Origin: Atrichornis clamosus
Taxonomy: Eukaryota; Chordata; Aves; Passeriformes; Menuridae
Reading direction: 5' to 3'
Length of the DNA stretch: 64,000 nucleotides
Assembly (NCBI GenBank): GCA_013400975.1
Contig: WBMZ01009436.1
Location: 434,001-498,000, forward strand
A model generated the notes under the pieces. It ran no database searches, had not been told where the DNA came from, and saw only the letters and a program-made list of their open reading frames with translations. Positions 26,701 through 39,383 of this stretch are shown here, one piece after another; positions within the stretch are counted from its first letter, which is position 1, and the number at the start of each line of letters is the position of its first letter. The translations under genes and the position numbers were made by a program.

Positions 26701-29700
26701 TTTCACAGTCCCCTACCTTGTTTGTTTGATTTTGGTGGGGTTTTTCTCCCAATATCCTGAGTCTCTCCTGAGTCATCCATGCCCTAATCATCCCTGTGAC
26801 ATAATGCTTCTATGTTAATCAGTAGTTACCATCCCACATATTTGTGCCTGCTTCCTGCACCCGGCGCCAAACCTACCTTGGTTTTGCTGCTACGTGAAGG
26901 TTTCAGCCTTCACTCAGCTGCACCAAGTCTTGCCAGTACAACTTGTCATCAGCTCTAAGGTCAGATCCTCACCAACATCCCGTTCACACGTCAGCAGGCA
27001 GCCATGGGCTCTGAGCTAAATCCAACCCTAAAAAAAAGGGCTTAGCAGTGCTATAAAAATTAAAGTGTTGCCTTTGTTTGTCTTCATCACCTCCCAGGTG
27101 ACGTTCTATTGAGACCAGCAGTCCTGGTCTGAGCCTTGTGCCCATCAGGAGCACTACGTGGCAGGCAGATCTAGTCCAGGAGGAATCAGCATGGAGTGAA
27201 AAGACCACCTGGCAGCTGCTGTTGCAAGAGACAACATTTTTGTTCAGATTTTTTGTTACAGCAGGATGTATCCATCCAGTGATATTTCATTTACCACTTA
27301 ATTGTCTTAAGAATGTTTCAGACAAGTGTAGTTGGTTGCCAAAGACACCAAAGCCATTCTCCACTTGCCAAGGTTTGACTCCATCCCAGCAGACTTGATT
27401 GTTGCTCAAAGTGGCACATTTTGTTTGCTTTGCCACTAACAAGAGGTTGTGGCCACCCCAAGCAAGTCTCTGACTTGCAGGAGCAGGCAGGGTGCACCAA
27501 GAGGAGGCAGTGACAGTGAAAAGATAAAACTGTGAGTTTTTTGTCACAGCCATCAGACTCTCCAGGATATAGTTCACAGGTTGAGGGAGTCTAGAGTGAT
27601 GTTTTCTTCCTCCTCCTTCCTACAGGAGAGTGTCTTGGCCAGAACAGACATTCAAAGGATCACAGAGCACCAAAGGATTTCAAGCACTTTGAGACAGCAA
27701 ATGGATTTTACATCCAGAACACTTCTCCTCGTGGGGTGGAGGAAGACATTCATTTCACCAAACAGAGGAGAAACCAAGGACCGACTCATTGAGATCTTGA
27801 ATACCAATTACGAGATAAAGATCTCTCAAAGTGAGAGTCTTCCAACATCCCAGGACCCACTAGTCACCTGTCTCCCTTCCCTGGTCAGCAGGGAGGTGTT
27901 CAACCTCTGATATTATACGCACGGTTCTAGTGGAATGCAAATTTCTAATCCCATCACCTCACAGGTCCGACTGACACAAGTACTCCAGTGAGAGTGACAG
28001 ACCAGCTGTTCCTTTCTCTCCATCCTTCCTTGAGCCACAGGTTGCAGAGCTCATGGCAGGGTCCTTCAGCTCAAGCCATGAAGAACGTCTTTTGCTGCTG
28101 ATGGATAGCTCCCTCTGGCTTGGAGAAGTGACTTTTACACCTTACAGCTTAATCAAACCTCAGATGTGGCATCAGCCCTGAAGAGGAGGCATCTGTTCTC
28201 AGGGCTAAAGACTAGAGACTTCAGCTTCATCCCCATGTGGAGGCAGTCCTTAAGAGTGACCTCCTGGCATCCACCAGCTGGTGGAAGCTCACCAAGCTCT
28301 GCACTCAGATGCTGCACGTGTTTTTGTCAGACCTGCACATGCCTCCCTTGTGCAGCTCCTCCCAGGTGGACAAGCAGGTCTGAACTTCTGAGTGACCCAA
28401 TGGTCACTTTTGGCAATGCATTGTGCCTTCGCTCACATACCATTGACCAAGTCACTTTAACCTCATGTGGAGGAAGGAGAGCAAACATCTTAATTTCCAG
28501 GTTTGCTTGGGAGTGATGTATATCTGGAAAACTACCGCAGAACTACAGCAATCTGAACAAAATACAAGGCCCCAGAACCTGAAGTAGATGGAACCTGGTG
28601 AATCAGACTCCTCAGTCTGACACAGAAGGGGACAGCCTCTTACTGCTGGCTTACAAGCACCAACATCCACCATGCAAGGGGTTGTTGCTTCTGTGTGCAA
28701 CTGCAGAGATCACTGTGGGAGTGTGGCTGTAAACGTGCTGAAAAGCCAGCTTGTACTCAGGAAGCACAGGAATGCCTGCAGAATAAATAACAATGTAAAT
28801 TAGACAGGAGTGGAGCTCACTAGCCCCAGCAGGAGTTATCCCCTTGTCCAAACACTGAGCCGGCAGCTGATGAGCTTCCTTGTGTGCTCAGCAGTGCTCC
28901 TGCCAAGCCGAAAAGATTAAGAAGGAAAACTTGCCCCAGCTGAACAAATAGCCCAAAGGTCTGCCTGAGGCTCAATAGATGATTGGGGTGGCATGGTTAG
29001 GCATTAGTTTCTGTAGCCTGAGAGACAGATGCAACTAGCATCCCATCCATGCAGCAGCAGCTGCCACAGTAGCCTGCAGGACCTGCAACCTGCCTGAAAT
29101 TGTGCCCTCTGGAAAAGATCTTCACTCAAAGGGCGAGAGCAAGGTTCAATTCCAATGATACAAATTCAGATACCATCCACTCTTAGTCATGCTGTTCTCT
29201 TAACTACAAGAACAGACACCTGGGAAATAAATTGCCTCCTGCTTTCTTTGTCCCAGCCCTTGCACAGGAACACAACTAGTCTGTAAAAGAGACATCATGT
29301 CTTCCAGAAATATTGACAGTCCTGCATGTTTCACCACTGCTCCTGAGTCCAAGAATCAAGTTCTTCTTGGCTTATCTCCCCTAGGATGGTTGATGGTTCA
29401 GCAGGGACTGCAAATCTATGTCTTACAGCTTGTGAAGCATGGCTCAAAAACATCTTCTAATTTACAGCCAAGCATTTATGCAAACATAAATCCAGTGTTG
29501 ATCCATAGGGACCAGCGTAACCATACATTAAGAACAACAGAGCATTCTGAAACACTAGTGACAGGTTCAACCCCACTTTCCTTAAATCACCTTCAATGAT
29601 CTTGGCCTCATCTTAGTTCCCAGCTGAAATTAAACCTGCTGTCACACACACTACTTTTCCTGAGTTCCTGCTGCACCTGAACTCATCACCAGAGACTGAC

Positions 29701-31473
29701 AGCAGGGAAGAGAGGGGCTGGGAGAACTCAGTGAATATTATCATCGCAGGTGGAACTTTTAATATGTTTTCCATCACAGCCATAAACTGAATGATCCAGG
29801 GACTTTTATGATGTTATCCCTATAGCATCCCAAAGGATGGAAAATAAAACATATTTTTATTAAGCCTCTTGAAAGATATAACCATTCATTTTTCTCTGTT
29901 GGAACCCTACAGATGGGTGACTTGACAACTACTTTGCTCTCTGAATGCAAGAAAATCTGTTGGGTGGTCAAACTGAATGTTACTCTAATGGCTTAACAGC
30001 AGGACACCCCAAAACAATGTAGACAGGGTTTGGCATCTCTAGGGCCCCAAAGGTCAGTTTTGGTGTATTCTGGAGTTAACCTGTGATTTTGAGAAAAATT
30101 TTGAGCTGTCATTCCCATTCTCCCTGGCAAAGGAACTAGAAACGTGAAGGTCTTTCCTTGCTGACATTTGACATAAGCAGATGTGACTTTGCTCTGCTTT
30201 CCTCTGCAACTCTCACCAGAAATTGCCACCACTCTATGCTGCTCTCTGCCTACATTCATTCATTAGAGATTAAAATTAGACCTGGCAATGATTCTTCTGA
30301 AATCACAAACACTGGAGGGACAGGTAGGTTTTCCACTGACCAAGTGGAAACCACAGAGTTTTGTTCATGGGAATGGTATGTGACAGGAACCCAGTGGAAA
30401 ATACTGTTGGGTCTCTGGGAAGCCTTTTTGTACTGTCCTCAAAGGAGCTAGAGAAATACAAACTCTAAAGGGAAAGCTCTTCACATGAGAGAAAGAACTG
30501 ACCCAGCTGATCTTTCCAGGTGATGTTATGGGAACAAGAAACAAACAGAAGTCTGACTTCCATAAAGCATTTCATGACCCTGAATTCAGCACGTCATCTC
30601 TGAGATGCTTAAAACCAAGATGTCATGAATGTTATCCAGTGGGGATCTCTGCCTGGACTGTGGAGTGACATTAACATTTAAAAATAGGTCTTAGAAGATC
30701 TGTCTTCCTTAGGAAGCACCCTCTTTTGCTCTTAAATATATGCATAGAACATCTAAAGTGACTCCGCTCCTACTGTAAGCACCCAGAGATAGAGAAGGAC
30801 ACTTAGATGTGTTCTCACATCCCCAGTCTCAAGGAGTTTCCATCTACAAACCATATCAGCAGTCTTGTTGATATCACTGTCCCTATGAGAGAAACAGTAA
30901 AAAACATGATCCATGGACACCAAGAGATTTACAGATGCAGAAAGCAGGACAAAGGTTATGGAGCTGAATATATAGCACCCAAGGATAGGAGGTGATTTAA
31001 AGGGACCTATAAATATCCAGGCACTTTTCACTGCAGATGGTTTAGATGTGCCGTCTCTGAAGCCTTCAACAAATCACATGAACAAGGAGGTTACACCAGC
31101 AGAAGCAAATCACAAAGTGTTTTATTAATCAGACACTATGAAAAGGCCTCTGACATGTCAGAAAGTTAAGATTACAAATTTTAAAAATATTAACTTGTCT
31201 AAAAGAAAAAAATTGTGCTTTTCTCTCACTGTGCAGTTCTTTTTCTTTGTCCTGGCATCAGGCCACAGGCTGTATAAATCTTTGGAGGCATCTCACAGTA
31301 CTTGCATGGTTTCTGGACTAGAAATGGTGTAAGTGCATCTTAGATAGCAGAAGTGCCCATTGCTCCACTACAAAGGGTACTACAGAGAAGTGTCAGTGAC
31401 AGGAAGGCCTTTGGGAAGGAAGGTCACTGTGAGCAGCTCTGCGTGTGGAGGTTGTTGAAGTGCTCATGCCTTG
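17752..31473. other. Non-coding unique DNA
   Basis: No gene or convincing interspersed repeat was seen over about 13.7 kb. Low-complexity tracts include T-rich runs at about 18006-18042 and 19786-19828 and poly(A) runs at 22878-22890 and 25865-25876. A strong polypyrimidine-AG signal occurs at about 23823-23841, but no coding exon follows. A 16-bp palindromic E-box sits at 28270-28285. Confidence 0.65.
28270..28285. other. 16-bp perfect palindrome around an E-box
   Basis: tccaccagctggtgga is its own reverse complement and centres on the E-box CAGCTG, a core recognised by class I/II bHLH dimers. A single site cannot show function. Confidence 0.6.
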
Positions 31474-31524
31474 CCTGTATCCCTGTTTTGCCCATATCTC
31501 TGTTCGGCCTGTATCACTGTTCAC
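31474..31524. repeat. 17-bp minisatellite, 3 copies
   Basis: Units start at 31474, 31491 and 31508 and follow the pattern cctgtatccctgttttg with about 3-6 differences between copies. It ends just before the antisense CR1-like relic. Confidence 0.75.
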
Positions 31525-31527
31525 AGA

Positions 31528-31745
31528 TATCTGTCTAATTTGTTGTTATAAGCCTTCAGCTGTGGAGATACCACAAATTGCCAGGCAGACAGTTCAGAGC
31601 TTCACTGCCCTTGCTGTTTTCCCCAGTGCAAGACTGGCATTTCCCGTGCCTCTTCAAGCCTGCAGGCTCTCTTCTTGTGCACTACAGAACCCAAGAGCTC
31701 TTCAGCATTTTCCTCTATGTCCATTCCTCTTTGAAAATGAAGGTA
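31528..31745 (-). repeat. Ancient CR1 LINE fragment, antisense
   Basis: Read on the plus strand, the order matches the complement of a CR1 3' region: 'gtctaatttgttgttataagccttcag', 'tggagataccacaa', 'aggcagacagttcagagcttcactgccc' and later 'tctcttcttgtgcacta'. The corresponding CR1 features are a 'gtctaacctgttcttaaaaacctccag' start, a 'ggagattccacaacctccctaggcag' part, a 'cagtgcttaaccaccctg' part and a 'cattgcttcttgtcct' part. The copy is heavily diverged and has no coding capacity. The call is by recalled consensus. Confidence 0.6.
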
Positions 31746-33779
31746 GAGTGTGTTGGACACTAAAGTTTTCAATCTTTCCTTTAGAGTTTTCTAGATATTC
31801 GGTAAGCCTCTTCTTTTTCCTCTGGATCTCATCAGTTGCTTGGTCACTTTTTTGAAGTGTGAGGGCACTGTACTTCAACTAAGACTTCATTGATGCTGAA
31901 TTGGAGATTATTGTTGTGGACATTTTGCAAGGCAGTGTCCTCCTTTATACCCTTCTTTTTCAGTGCAACCTGAAACACTGTCTCCCATTTTGTCTGGCCC
32001 ACTTCCCACTCCATCAAACTCATATTGGAAAATGCAGAACTGCTGCTTTGCCATTTATTCCCCCATCTGTGTAGTACCCATTTGAGTCATTGAATATCCC
32101 TTAACAGGCAGAAAAGTGTATGCCTGTCTGTGGAAAGAAATCACATTTATTTCAGTCTGCTGTTCCAACTGGGAAAGATTTCTGCAAATTCCTATCTGAG
32201 TCTCCATCTCATCACCAACAGTTGAGTTAGAGTTTTAAAATCCTCAAGGTTCAAGTTAAACTCACTTTTAATCCTTTTGACCATTTGAAAAGATGCTTGA
32301 ATGTCATGCTCTGTTCTCCAGCTCTCTTCCCATAGACTTAAAAAAAACATGGCACAGTCCCATAATTCAGTATGTCCTTGACTTCTGTCAGCTTCAAATC
32401 AGTTCCTTCTCTTTAAGAAAATAGTAATTTAAAGGATTCTCTATGTCTGTTACAATCACGCTGGACAACTTGTCTTCTGAATAGTAAATGACTATTTAAT
32501 GAGTATCCTGCTACTTCCAGTATCTTATGTGCAGTTATTATGGTCTATAGATCAAACCTAATGATTCCTGATAAATGTGTTAAGTTCCCCTGGCTGCTTA
32601 CATGGCTGTAATAAAATTGCCAGGCAAAGGTATCTGGCAAGAATTGCCTCAGTTCTTGTCTTCATTACTCATGAATCTGCATACAGCTGCCTCCTACCCC
32701 CACCAAATCCAAACCCTAGAGGCCTGAAAGATGATTGTACACACTCGAACATGCCAAATTCCCAGTAGATTAGGCCCCCTCCACGCACCACATCAGAACA
32801 CTTTACCCATGCTTTGAAGAAATAACTTCCTTAAAATGCCTCTGGTTTAAAGCAACAGATGAGTTCACCCCTGTGGCCCAGTCTTGGCCCTCGTGCTCTG
32901 CTGAGGTTGACATTTTATACACAAGCTGATGTCTTCCAAAGGCTTTAAGGCTTGCAAGAATTTCTCCAGACATCCTTCATGATATTCCCACACTTCATGT
33001 GCACTGTGCCCCCTTCAGTGGACATGTGTGGTCACTCACCCATGGATCCAGGTTCTGTCTGACCCCTTTTTCTTCAGGTACTTTAAAATAAAAAAATTTT
33101 GAGCCTTTTTTTTGTTGTTGTTAAACCCTTTAATGTATTTTACTCCTGTGAATTAACTTCAAATAAACTTTACACAACCACAGAAAACTGCAGCTTGAAG
33201 TTCCACAGCTGAATTGCAAAATGTGTGAAAAAGCCTCCTTTTCCTCTCTTTCTTTCTTTGTCCTGCCACTTAGTTTCTTTTGATGTGCTCTAGTTCTTGA
33301 ATGGGAAGAGACATTGGGAAATCATTCCCTATCCATCCTTTCAAAGATATTCATAACTCTACAGATTTCTACCACACCTTTCCCTGATTGTCTTTTTTTT
33401 TTCTGGGCATCCCTTTAGCTTCACAGAGATGGGCAAACTGCTCCTCTTCTAGTTCTACTTTTCACATCAACAATTTCTGTGGTGGACATGTATTCTTCAG
33501 AAATGGACTGAGAACCATCAGCCTTATTTTATGTCATCAAATGGCCATTTCAGTCACTACTGACATGTGCTCCATTTGAACTGCCTTCTTAGACCAGTAA
33601 GTGGTTGAACACCTGTAGAAGGTGGCAGAACTGATAAGCACTAGTTGTTTTCTATTCCCATCAGTGTGAAAATGCCCAGACTTCTCAAGTGACCAGAACT
33701 GTGAGTTACCATGTCTCTCCTCAGGTGGGGCAACTCCCTACACCTCTTCTCTTTGCCTGTGGCAAACTCACAGTGATTC
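31746..33779. other. Non-coding DNA, possible further CR1 remnants
   Basis: No gene was seen. Segments at about 32280-32340 (with 'atttgaaaagatgcttgaatg' and a pyrimidine-rich part) and about 33330-33410 ('caaagatattcataactct' and following) recall the antisense CR1 '3' UTR-proximal' sequence, but they are too decayed to call. T-rich and A-rich runs occur near 33085-33125 and 33391-33402. Confidence 0.5.
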
Positions 33780-33960
33780 ATTTTAGCTTAGTCTGAAGTG
33801 TTAAATTACATTATTCTGCATTTGCTCAGGGATAAATTGACTCAGCATTTAGGCTAAGCAGTTACTGTAAGGTTTGCATCCAGACAATTACCTCAGCTTA
33901 ACTGATGCTTGGTAACTTGTTAAGCCACAGTATCTTAATTACAAGACCTAAGGCTCTCAT
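33780..33960. promoter_or_regulatory. Candidate AT-rich regulatory block
   Basis: The block is unique, rich in TTAA/TAATTA-type cores and in repeated 'cttag/ctaag/cttaac' words on both strands, and has no long open frame. It resembles vertebrate conserved non-coding elements in texture only. The evidence is weak, and a cross-species alignment would be decisive. Confidence 0.2.
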
Positions 33961-34233
33961 AAAACAGATTGGGATTTTGAGATAACTTCTGCTTCTATTT
34001 TGGAAAGTTGGAATAAATTCCAGGGTAAAACTATTCTAAAACACAGCTCTGCATTACAATCTACCATCATGTAGTCAGAAGAGTTTTGTATATAAAACAG
34101 GAGTTGCAGCTATTTCTTTTCTAATCCAAACTGTCCACCAAATACAGAAATAAAATGAAAAACCACCCTTGGCATAGCTAATTGCAATTAGAGACTTTTG
34201 AAAAGTCAAGCTCTCATTTCCCACTTCAAACAC

Positions 34234-34330
34234 AATTCAGCAAAGTGTTTAAGCTCTGACTTGAATGGGATGAATTAAGTGATTAGAATTAACCACGTGC
34301 TGAAGAATTTTGTTGAACCAGGACCTAAAG
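34234..34330. repeat. Ancient palindromic amniote-type repeat relic
   Basis: The sequence begins 'attcagcaaagtgtttaagc' and ends in 'cacgtgctgaagaattttg', then 'ttgaaccaggacctaaa', with a 'tgacttgaatggga' centre. This mirrors a common turtle/crocodile/bird repeat whose ends are 'ttcagcaaagcacttaagc' and its complement and whose centre is 'tgacttcaatgggac'. The arms are still recognisably inverted (ttcagcaaa against the complement of tttgttgaa). I do not recall its database name; a non-autonomous DNA transposon origin is inference. Confidence 0.5.
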
Positions 34331-35023
34331 GGGAGAAGAATGCCTTAAAACTATGATAATTCTTCAGCTGAAAGAACACAGAAGACCCTTATCCTGGGTA
34401 ACAAAATTATATTTCTTACACATTTTTTAATCTCTAAAGAAAAAAGACTCTTTTAACATGGCCTGGTGCTGCAGCCTTTAGATAGGTATGAGTCTGGTCC
34501 TTTGCAAGCTGCAAAATAACTTCTCAAGGAAAATGTCTGCCCTTAGCAGTTAAGAAACAGTGCATTACCTTAGATGAATCTGCAACACTGACAGCAACAC
34601 TTTAACCCAGATATTTTTCAATTTGGTGTAACATGTATTCAAAGGTGTGTGCACAACAAAAAATCCTAATTTTAGTTCTTTGCTTATTAGGATAAATTCT
34701 GACAGCAGCATAATCTGAGTAACTTAATAATTTGCTCAAGACCAACAAAACATAATTTAGAGTAGTTTTTGGCACATAATAGCTCTTGTTGCTCCATACC
34801 AAGATGCATTCCCATATGTTGCCACTGAATTTGTTAATATTCTGTACTTCATACACAGATATGTGGAATAGGCCTCTAATTAGTTTGAATCAGCCCTTGA
34901 GACTGGGACGTGATATTTTGGAAGGGTAGCATCAGAGAATGTACTTGCTCCTCCCCAGCCATTCACCATGCATAACACGTACATCCATGATTTTTATGAC
35001 CTTACAAATTCTTCTCTCAGTGG

Positions 35024-35062
35024 TTTGCCATGGTAAATGCCAGTCATTTGCCATGGTAAATG
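35024..35062. repeat. 23-bp direct duplication
   Basis: The 16-bp word tttgccatggtaaatg occurs at 35024 and again at 35047. Confidence 0.85.
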
Positions 35063-35780
35063 TGACTGCAATAACAAGGAAACTGTGAAGGCTGCAGTAC
35101 AAATTCAGTTCTTGTAAATATTCCAGGCATTCATCTCAGGCATCAGCTGTGGTTGAAATATGGAGATCTGGGGGTTTTTTTGTTTTGCTAGATGATTGCT
35201 CTGTTTGGGATAATTACTGAAGAATGGCTTCGAAAGAAATGCCTTTACTCTGGTTCTGAGAGAACACCCTTGCCAGTAAAAGTCCATTAGTTCAAGGGTG
35301 ACATGCACAGTCCTGCTTCTGAGAGAGAAAGTGGTAACCGGAGCATTTTCTTCTCAGCCCAATTTCCTGTGTTTTTGTGCTCTGCAATAAAGGTAAGTTG
35401 GCTTCCATACTTCATCTATTCCAGTATCACTGCTACAATCTCTTTATGGTCCCATCAGCAATGAATTAATTCCAGCCAATAATCCACTCAAAGAAAAAAA
35501 AATAAACTCTAACAGCACATCAGAGGAGCAGACCTCATGTATCCTGTGTCAAGCTCATAACTGTGTTGAGTACCACGTAATCATCAGCATGCTATCCAAC
35601 CCTGACTTGTGCATCTGGCTAAAGAGAACCAAGGCTATTCCTAGATAAACTGTTCTGCTGTTTAAAAAATGTACAATTTATATTTTTCTTCAATTTGTGA
35701 CTCATCTTACAGTGTCTGGATTATGTAAGGTCTTCATTCAGTAGACCCAAGTCCTGTATCAATAAAGCACTTTAGCAAAG

Positions 35781-35930
35781 AGAGCTGAAAGAAACTCCGA
35801 AAGATCCTCTAGCCCATCTCCCTACCCTAAGGTAAGACCTGCTTTGCCTGTGCCTTACTTAAGACCTCCTGCAGTCTCCCAAGGCCTTGCATTCAAGAAA
35901 TCTCACTATCCTTCAGGGAGTTTTACATAT
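35781..35930 (-). repeat. Ancient CR1 LINE fragment, antisense
   Basis: On the plus strand 'gatcctctagcccatctcc' is followed by 'cttacttaagacctcctgcag', 'tcccaaggc' and 'ctcactatccttcagggag'. This order matches the complement of the CR1 3' region: the 'gatcatctagtccatctcc' part, the 'ttcttaaaaacctccag' part, the 'cctccctaggc' part and the 'ttaaccaccctgacag' part. It is strongly diverged and non-coding. Confidence 0.6.
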
Positions 35931-38900
35931 TTCAACCACTTTGATGGTGCAGTGACTCTACATGGAAGAAGCCCTACCTCAGAGAGTACAGCTGTGCCGG
36001 GCTGCGCGTCTGCCTTGGGTGTCTAAAGGTTCCTGCTTGTCGGTCTCTGGGGCTTGCTTGTCCACCTTCTCACAGACACATCCTCCAGAACCCCTCTCCT
36101 AAATGGCACTGACAGACACCTATGTACAAAATGCTTGGAAACCTTCCACTTGTAACCCACTTCGATAGTGGGTGGGCTCCTGGCTCCTGTGTGGAGTCCA
36201 GTGGTTTTGTCCTGGATGTTGCACTCCTTATCCAAAATCCTTAATTTCTAGAGGAGCTAAAAATGCCTGGCTTACCCAGCCCTTGTACACGATATCTGAC
36301 AAATGCTGCAGATGATGAGGTTTCTCAGTCTAAGAAAAATGCTGCAATTAACACTACATTAATTAACAGAGGAAAAAGCAAGCTATTTTTGAAAGCAGGA
36401 CTTGCCCACTAAAGAGCATTCAGGTGACGCATTGTACCCTTCTGCTAACAAAGCCTCGTTTGCCTCCCAGAAAAACCAGTCCAGAGATGGTAAAGATGGT
36501 TTGAACTGGGGCTACACACTGTGCAGATACAGATTTTGAGAATCTATTTTCTGGCCTATGTCCCAAAACTCTGCTGGATTGAAAAAGGAAACCCTGGGAT
36601 GCCAGTAGAAGAAAAAGCTAAAAAGTAGCAGGGACTGCCCTGCTTTTTATAATTCTGCTGTCATGGGATAGGAGAACCAAAGCTCCAGTATGTCTGGCTG
36701 AGAGATCTAAGTCTGCTTTTGGAAATCCATACTTGGCTCTTTTTGGACAGATAGGGTCTCTTTGAAGCAGAAAAAAAATGCTTACAGAACCTGGCTTGTC
36801 TAATTTGCCAGTGTAAGAGGCAGGGCTCTGCCTGATGTAATTTTTCACATCCAGATAAGAGGATCATACCACGACAGGTTTTTAGCTCTCTGTGGTCAGT
36901 GGCATGGTAGTCTCCTAACAAAGCTTTCTTGAGGAAAGAGATAAATAAAGGTAAACCACAGGAAAATCAATTACAATGGAGGGAGAATGAAACTAAATGC
37001 TAAAAAATACCCCCAGAAATGCTAGTCTCTTTAGTTTGGTCAGACCTGTGTGCAAGCTGTTTCAGGTGGTGTTTTGATGATTTAAAGAGCTCAGTGTAGG
37101 CTCACCAGAGGTGCAGGCCAGGAGTGCCCTCAGTGTAAGGCTCATGCACGGGCAGCACAAAGTGCTGCCATGCTCTAGTCCCAGGTGGCCCATCCTCCCA
37201 GCCTGGGTACTGCTGACTCTGTGACTCGGAGAAGGAATAAATTAGTGCTCATCATTGAGAACTGGGGAGGAATTTTCCGATGGAAGTGTTTGTTGTCGGA
37301 AAATGTGGGTTCATTGACAGCTGCACACGTGGCAAGGGTGGACTGACTTCAGTGACACTTTTTTTCTTTTTTTTAGGACAAGAACAGTTTTCATGTCCAA
37401 GCATGGAATTTTTATTCAAAAACAGAGCTGAAAACAGCAGTGCTCATGTATCCAGTGATTGCCATGTAAATTCAGAGATAGGTTTAAGTCCCTGTTGCAT
37501 GTGATTTGACTTTTGTGTCCTTGCATCTCTAGCAGGTCCCCTCACTCTGGAGGTGGTTATCTGGGGAGAAGAACATGATCCCTTTTTCTGGGTAGGGCTG
37601 GTTCCGTCTTTGTTTTGCTTTGTTTGTTTGTTAAGAATACAGCATTATTTCATGCAATAAGAGAAAAAGAAAAACAAAGTTCTTGAAATCTCAAGTGATG
37701 CCAGAACACATTTTCTACCCAGCTACTTGCCATAAATAAAACTGACATTTTGTTTCTTGGCCATTACAGCTAAATGACTGCCATGATTATTTTTTTCTTC
37801 TTAATAAAATAGAAGTCATGTTAACACACACTCGCTACCAGAAAATTTGGGCTTCTTTCAGTTGGTGCAAAATGCAAATACCAAAATATCAATTTAGAAA
37901 GACACACAAGGGGCTTTTTTTTTTTTTTTCCTGCCAAGCCTAGTTTTCATTTGGGTGACTCGTCTGCAATCCAGATGGTATCTATGAGGGGGAATGAAGA
38001 CAAGCACCGTTACTTTTTCTCTTTTTCTTCCAAGAACCACATTGCAAATAAATTTGAAAAGAGGACCACTTAGAGAAGACCTGTTCCAGGAGATCCTAGT
38101 TTTAATTCTGCAAAGGTGATCAGCACAGTTTTATTTCCATAAGGTTCTTTAAATTTTTCTAAATCCTCAACTGGACATTAAGTGACTCACCAGCTTTTAG
38201 AATTTTTTTTTTCAATTGAAATATTTCTCACTGTGCCCTTTGGCAATGGATTTGTATGCGGCAATTTTATTAAAAAGTTTGCATGAGGAACTTCAAGATT
38301 AAGAAAAAAAAGCTTAAAAAGGTTATGTCTCCATCTATAACTGCCTAGTTCTGCACATCTGGAGAGTACCTGGGGATGGGATTTTTCCCTTTCCTGGCAC
38401 AGATCTGAGTTTGATCCAAAGCTTCCATTGCATTACACATTTTAATGCACTTCTATGCATTCTCAGACAGTGATTTTTATGAGTAAATAACATTAACAAT
38501 GAAGAGCTCAGAATGTTAAGCTCCTGAACTCAGAATTGGGTTGCACAGTGAAGAGTAGAGTTCACTGTCTCAAGATGAAAATAACAGGCTTGTATCTGAC
38601 AGAACCAAGTTAAATTCCTGCCATGGACTTTTTCGGTCTTTGTGATGCCTCTGGAGCTAAGACTAGGCTTTGCACATATATACAAACATACTCAATGGTA
38701 TGCTGCTTTTAGTAAGACCCTTTTATTTCCTTTGAGTCCTGGACTCCGTTCATGCAATGACTCATGAGCAAACAGCTTTGCAGAACTTATCCTTTGATTT
38801 CTAATGCTCCCTGCTGTGCCTCTGCAAAGTCTTTTGTTTCTTTGCAAAGTTTGCACAGAACACTTTCATAACTATAATCTCCCAAAAGATGAAATCAATG

Positions 38901-39383
38901 ACAACCATATTCATTACACTAGGGATGCACTTGTCTTGCCATTTTCGACTTTGAAAATTGGAGGCTTTAAAGGAGGCTTTAGAGCATTCACCATTGAAGG
39001 CAAGAACACAACTACTACTTAGAAGCCCAAACCCTGTTACTTTGCAGTGGAGCTCGGGTACTAATGTCAGATTCTTAAACAGTGTTTTTAGCAGCAATCT
39101 AAGGTGCTTACACCTCTTTTAAATGCAAGCTCTTCAGCTATGTTTGTGCTGCCTGCAACAGAGGTGTTGGGGTTCAGAGCAAATCTGAGATGGTGACACC
39201 TGCACTTAAGGTGAGACTCCAAGTCCCAGCCAGGCTTCACCACCTCAGAAATTTACCTGCCTGAAAATTCTGAATTTAGCTTTTTAACTCACACTTCTGG
39301 CAAGCAAGGGAGGCTGACAAACCCCATTTTGGCCTCTATAGACAGAGGCAGGGTGAAGGGGGATGGCTTAGCTAACATGTCAG
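35931..39383. other. Non-coding DNA
   Basis: No gene was seen. Low-complexity parts are a TTTG-rich run at 37608-37632, a T15 run at 37915-37929 and a T-rich run near 38203-38215. A strong acceptor-like T-rich tract plus AG ends at 37376 and is discussed in the findings. A small CpG cluster lies at about 35998-36010. Confidence 0.6.

Larger units (their letters stand above)
33961..35780. other. Non-coding DNA
   Basis: No gene was seen. Besides the relic at 34234, the stretch holds a 23-bp duplication at 35024-35062. An 'aataaa' preceded by 'tttgtgctctgc' at about 35374-35391 recalls the R region of a solo LTR, but no LTR boundaries were found. Confidence 0.55.

Noticed and set aside
29100..29160. 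ggttcaattcc, similar to the tRNA B box
   Set aside because: No matching A box at the right distance and no cloverleaf could be drawn.
35340..35400. tgtgctctgcaataaag, like an LTR polyadenylation region
   Set aside because: No TG...CA boundaries, target-site duplication, primer-binding site or polypurine tract were found. A lone 'aataaa' is not enough.
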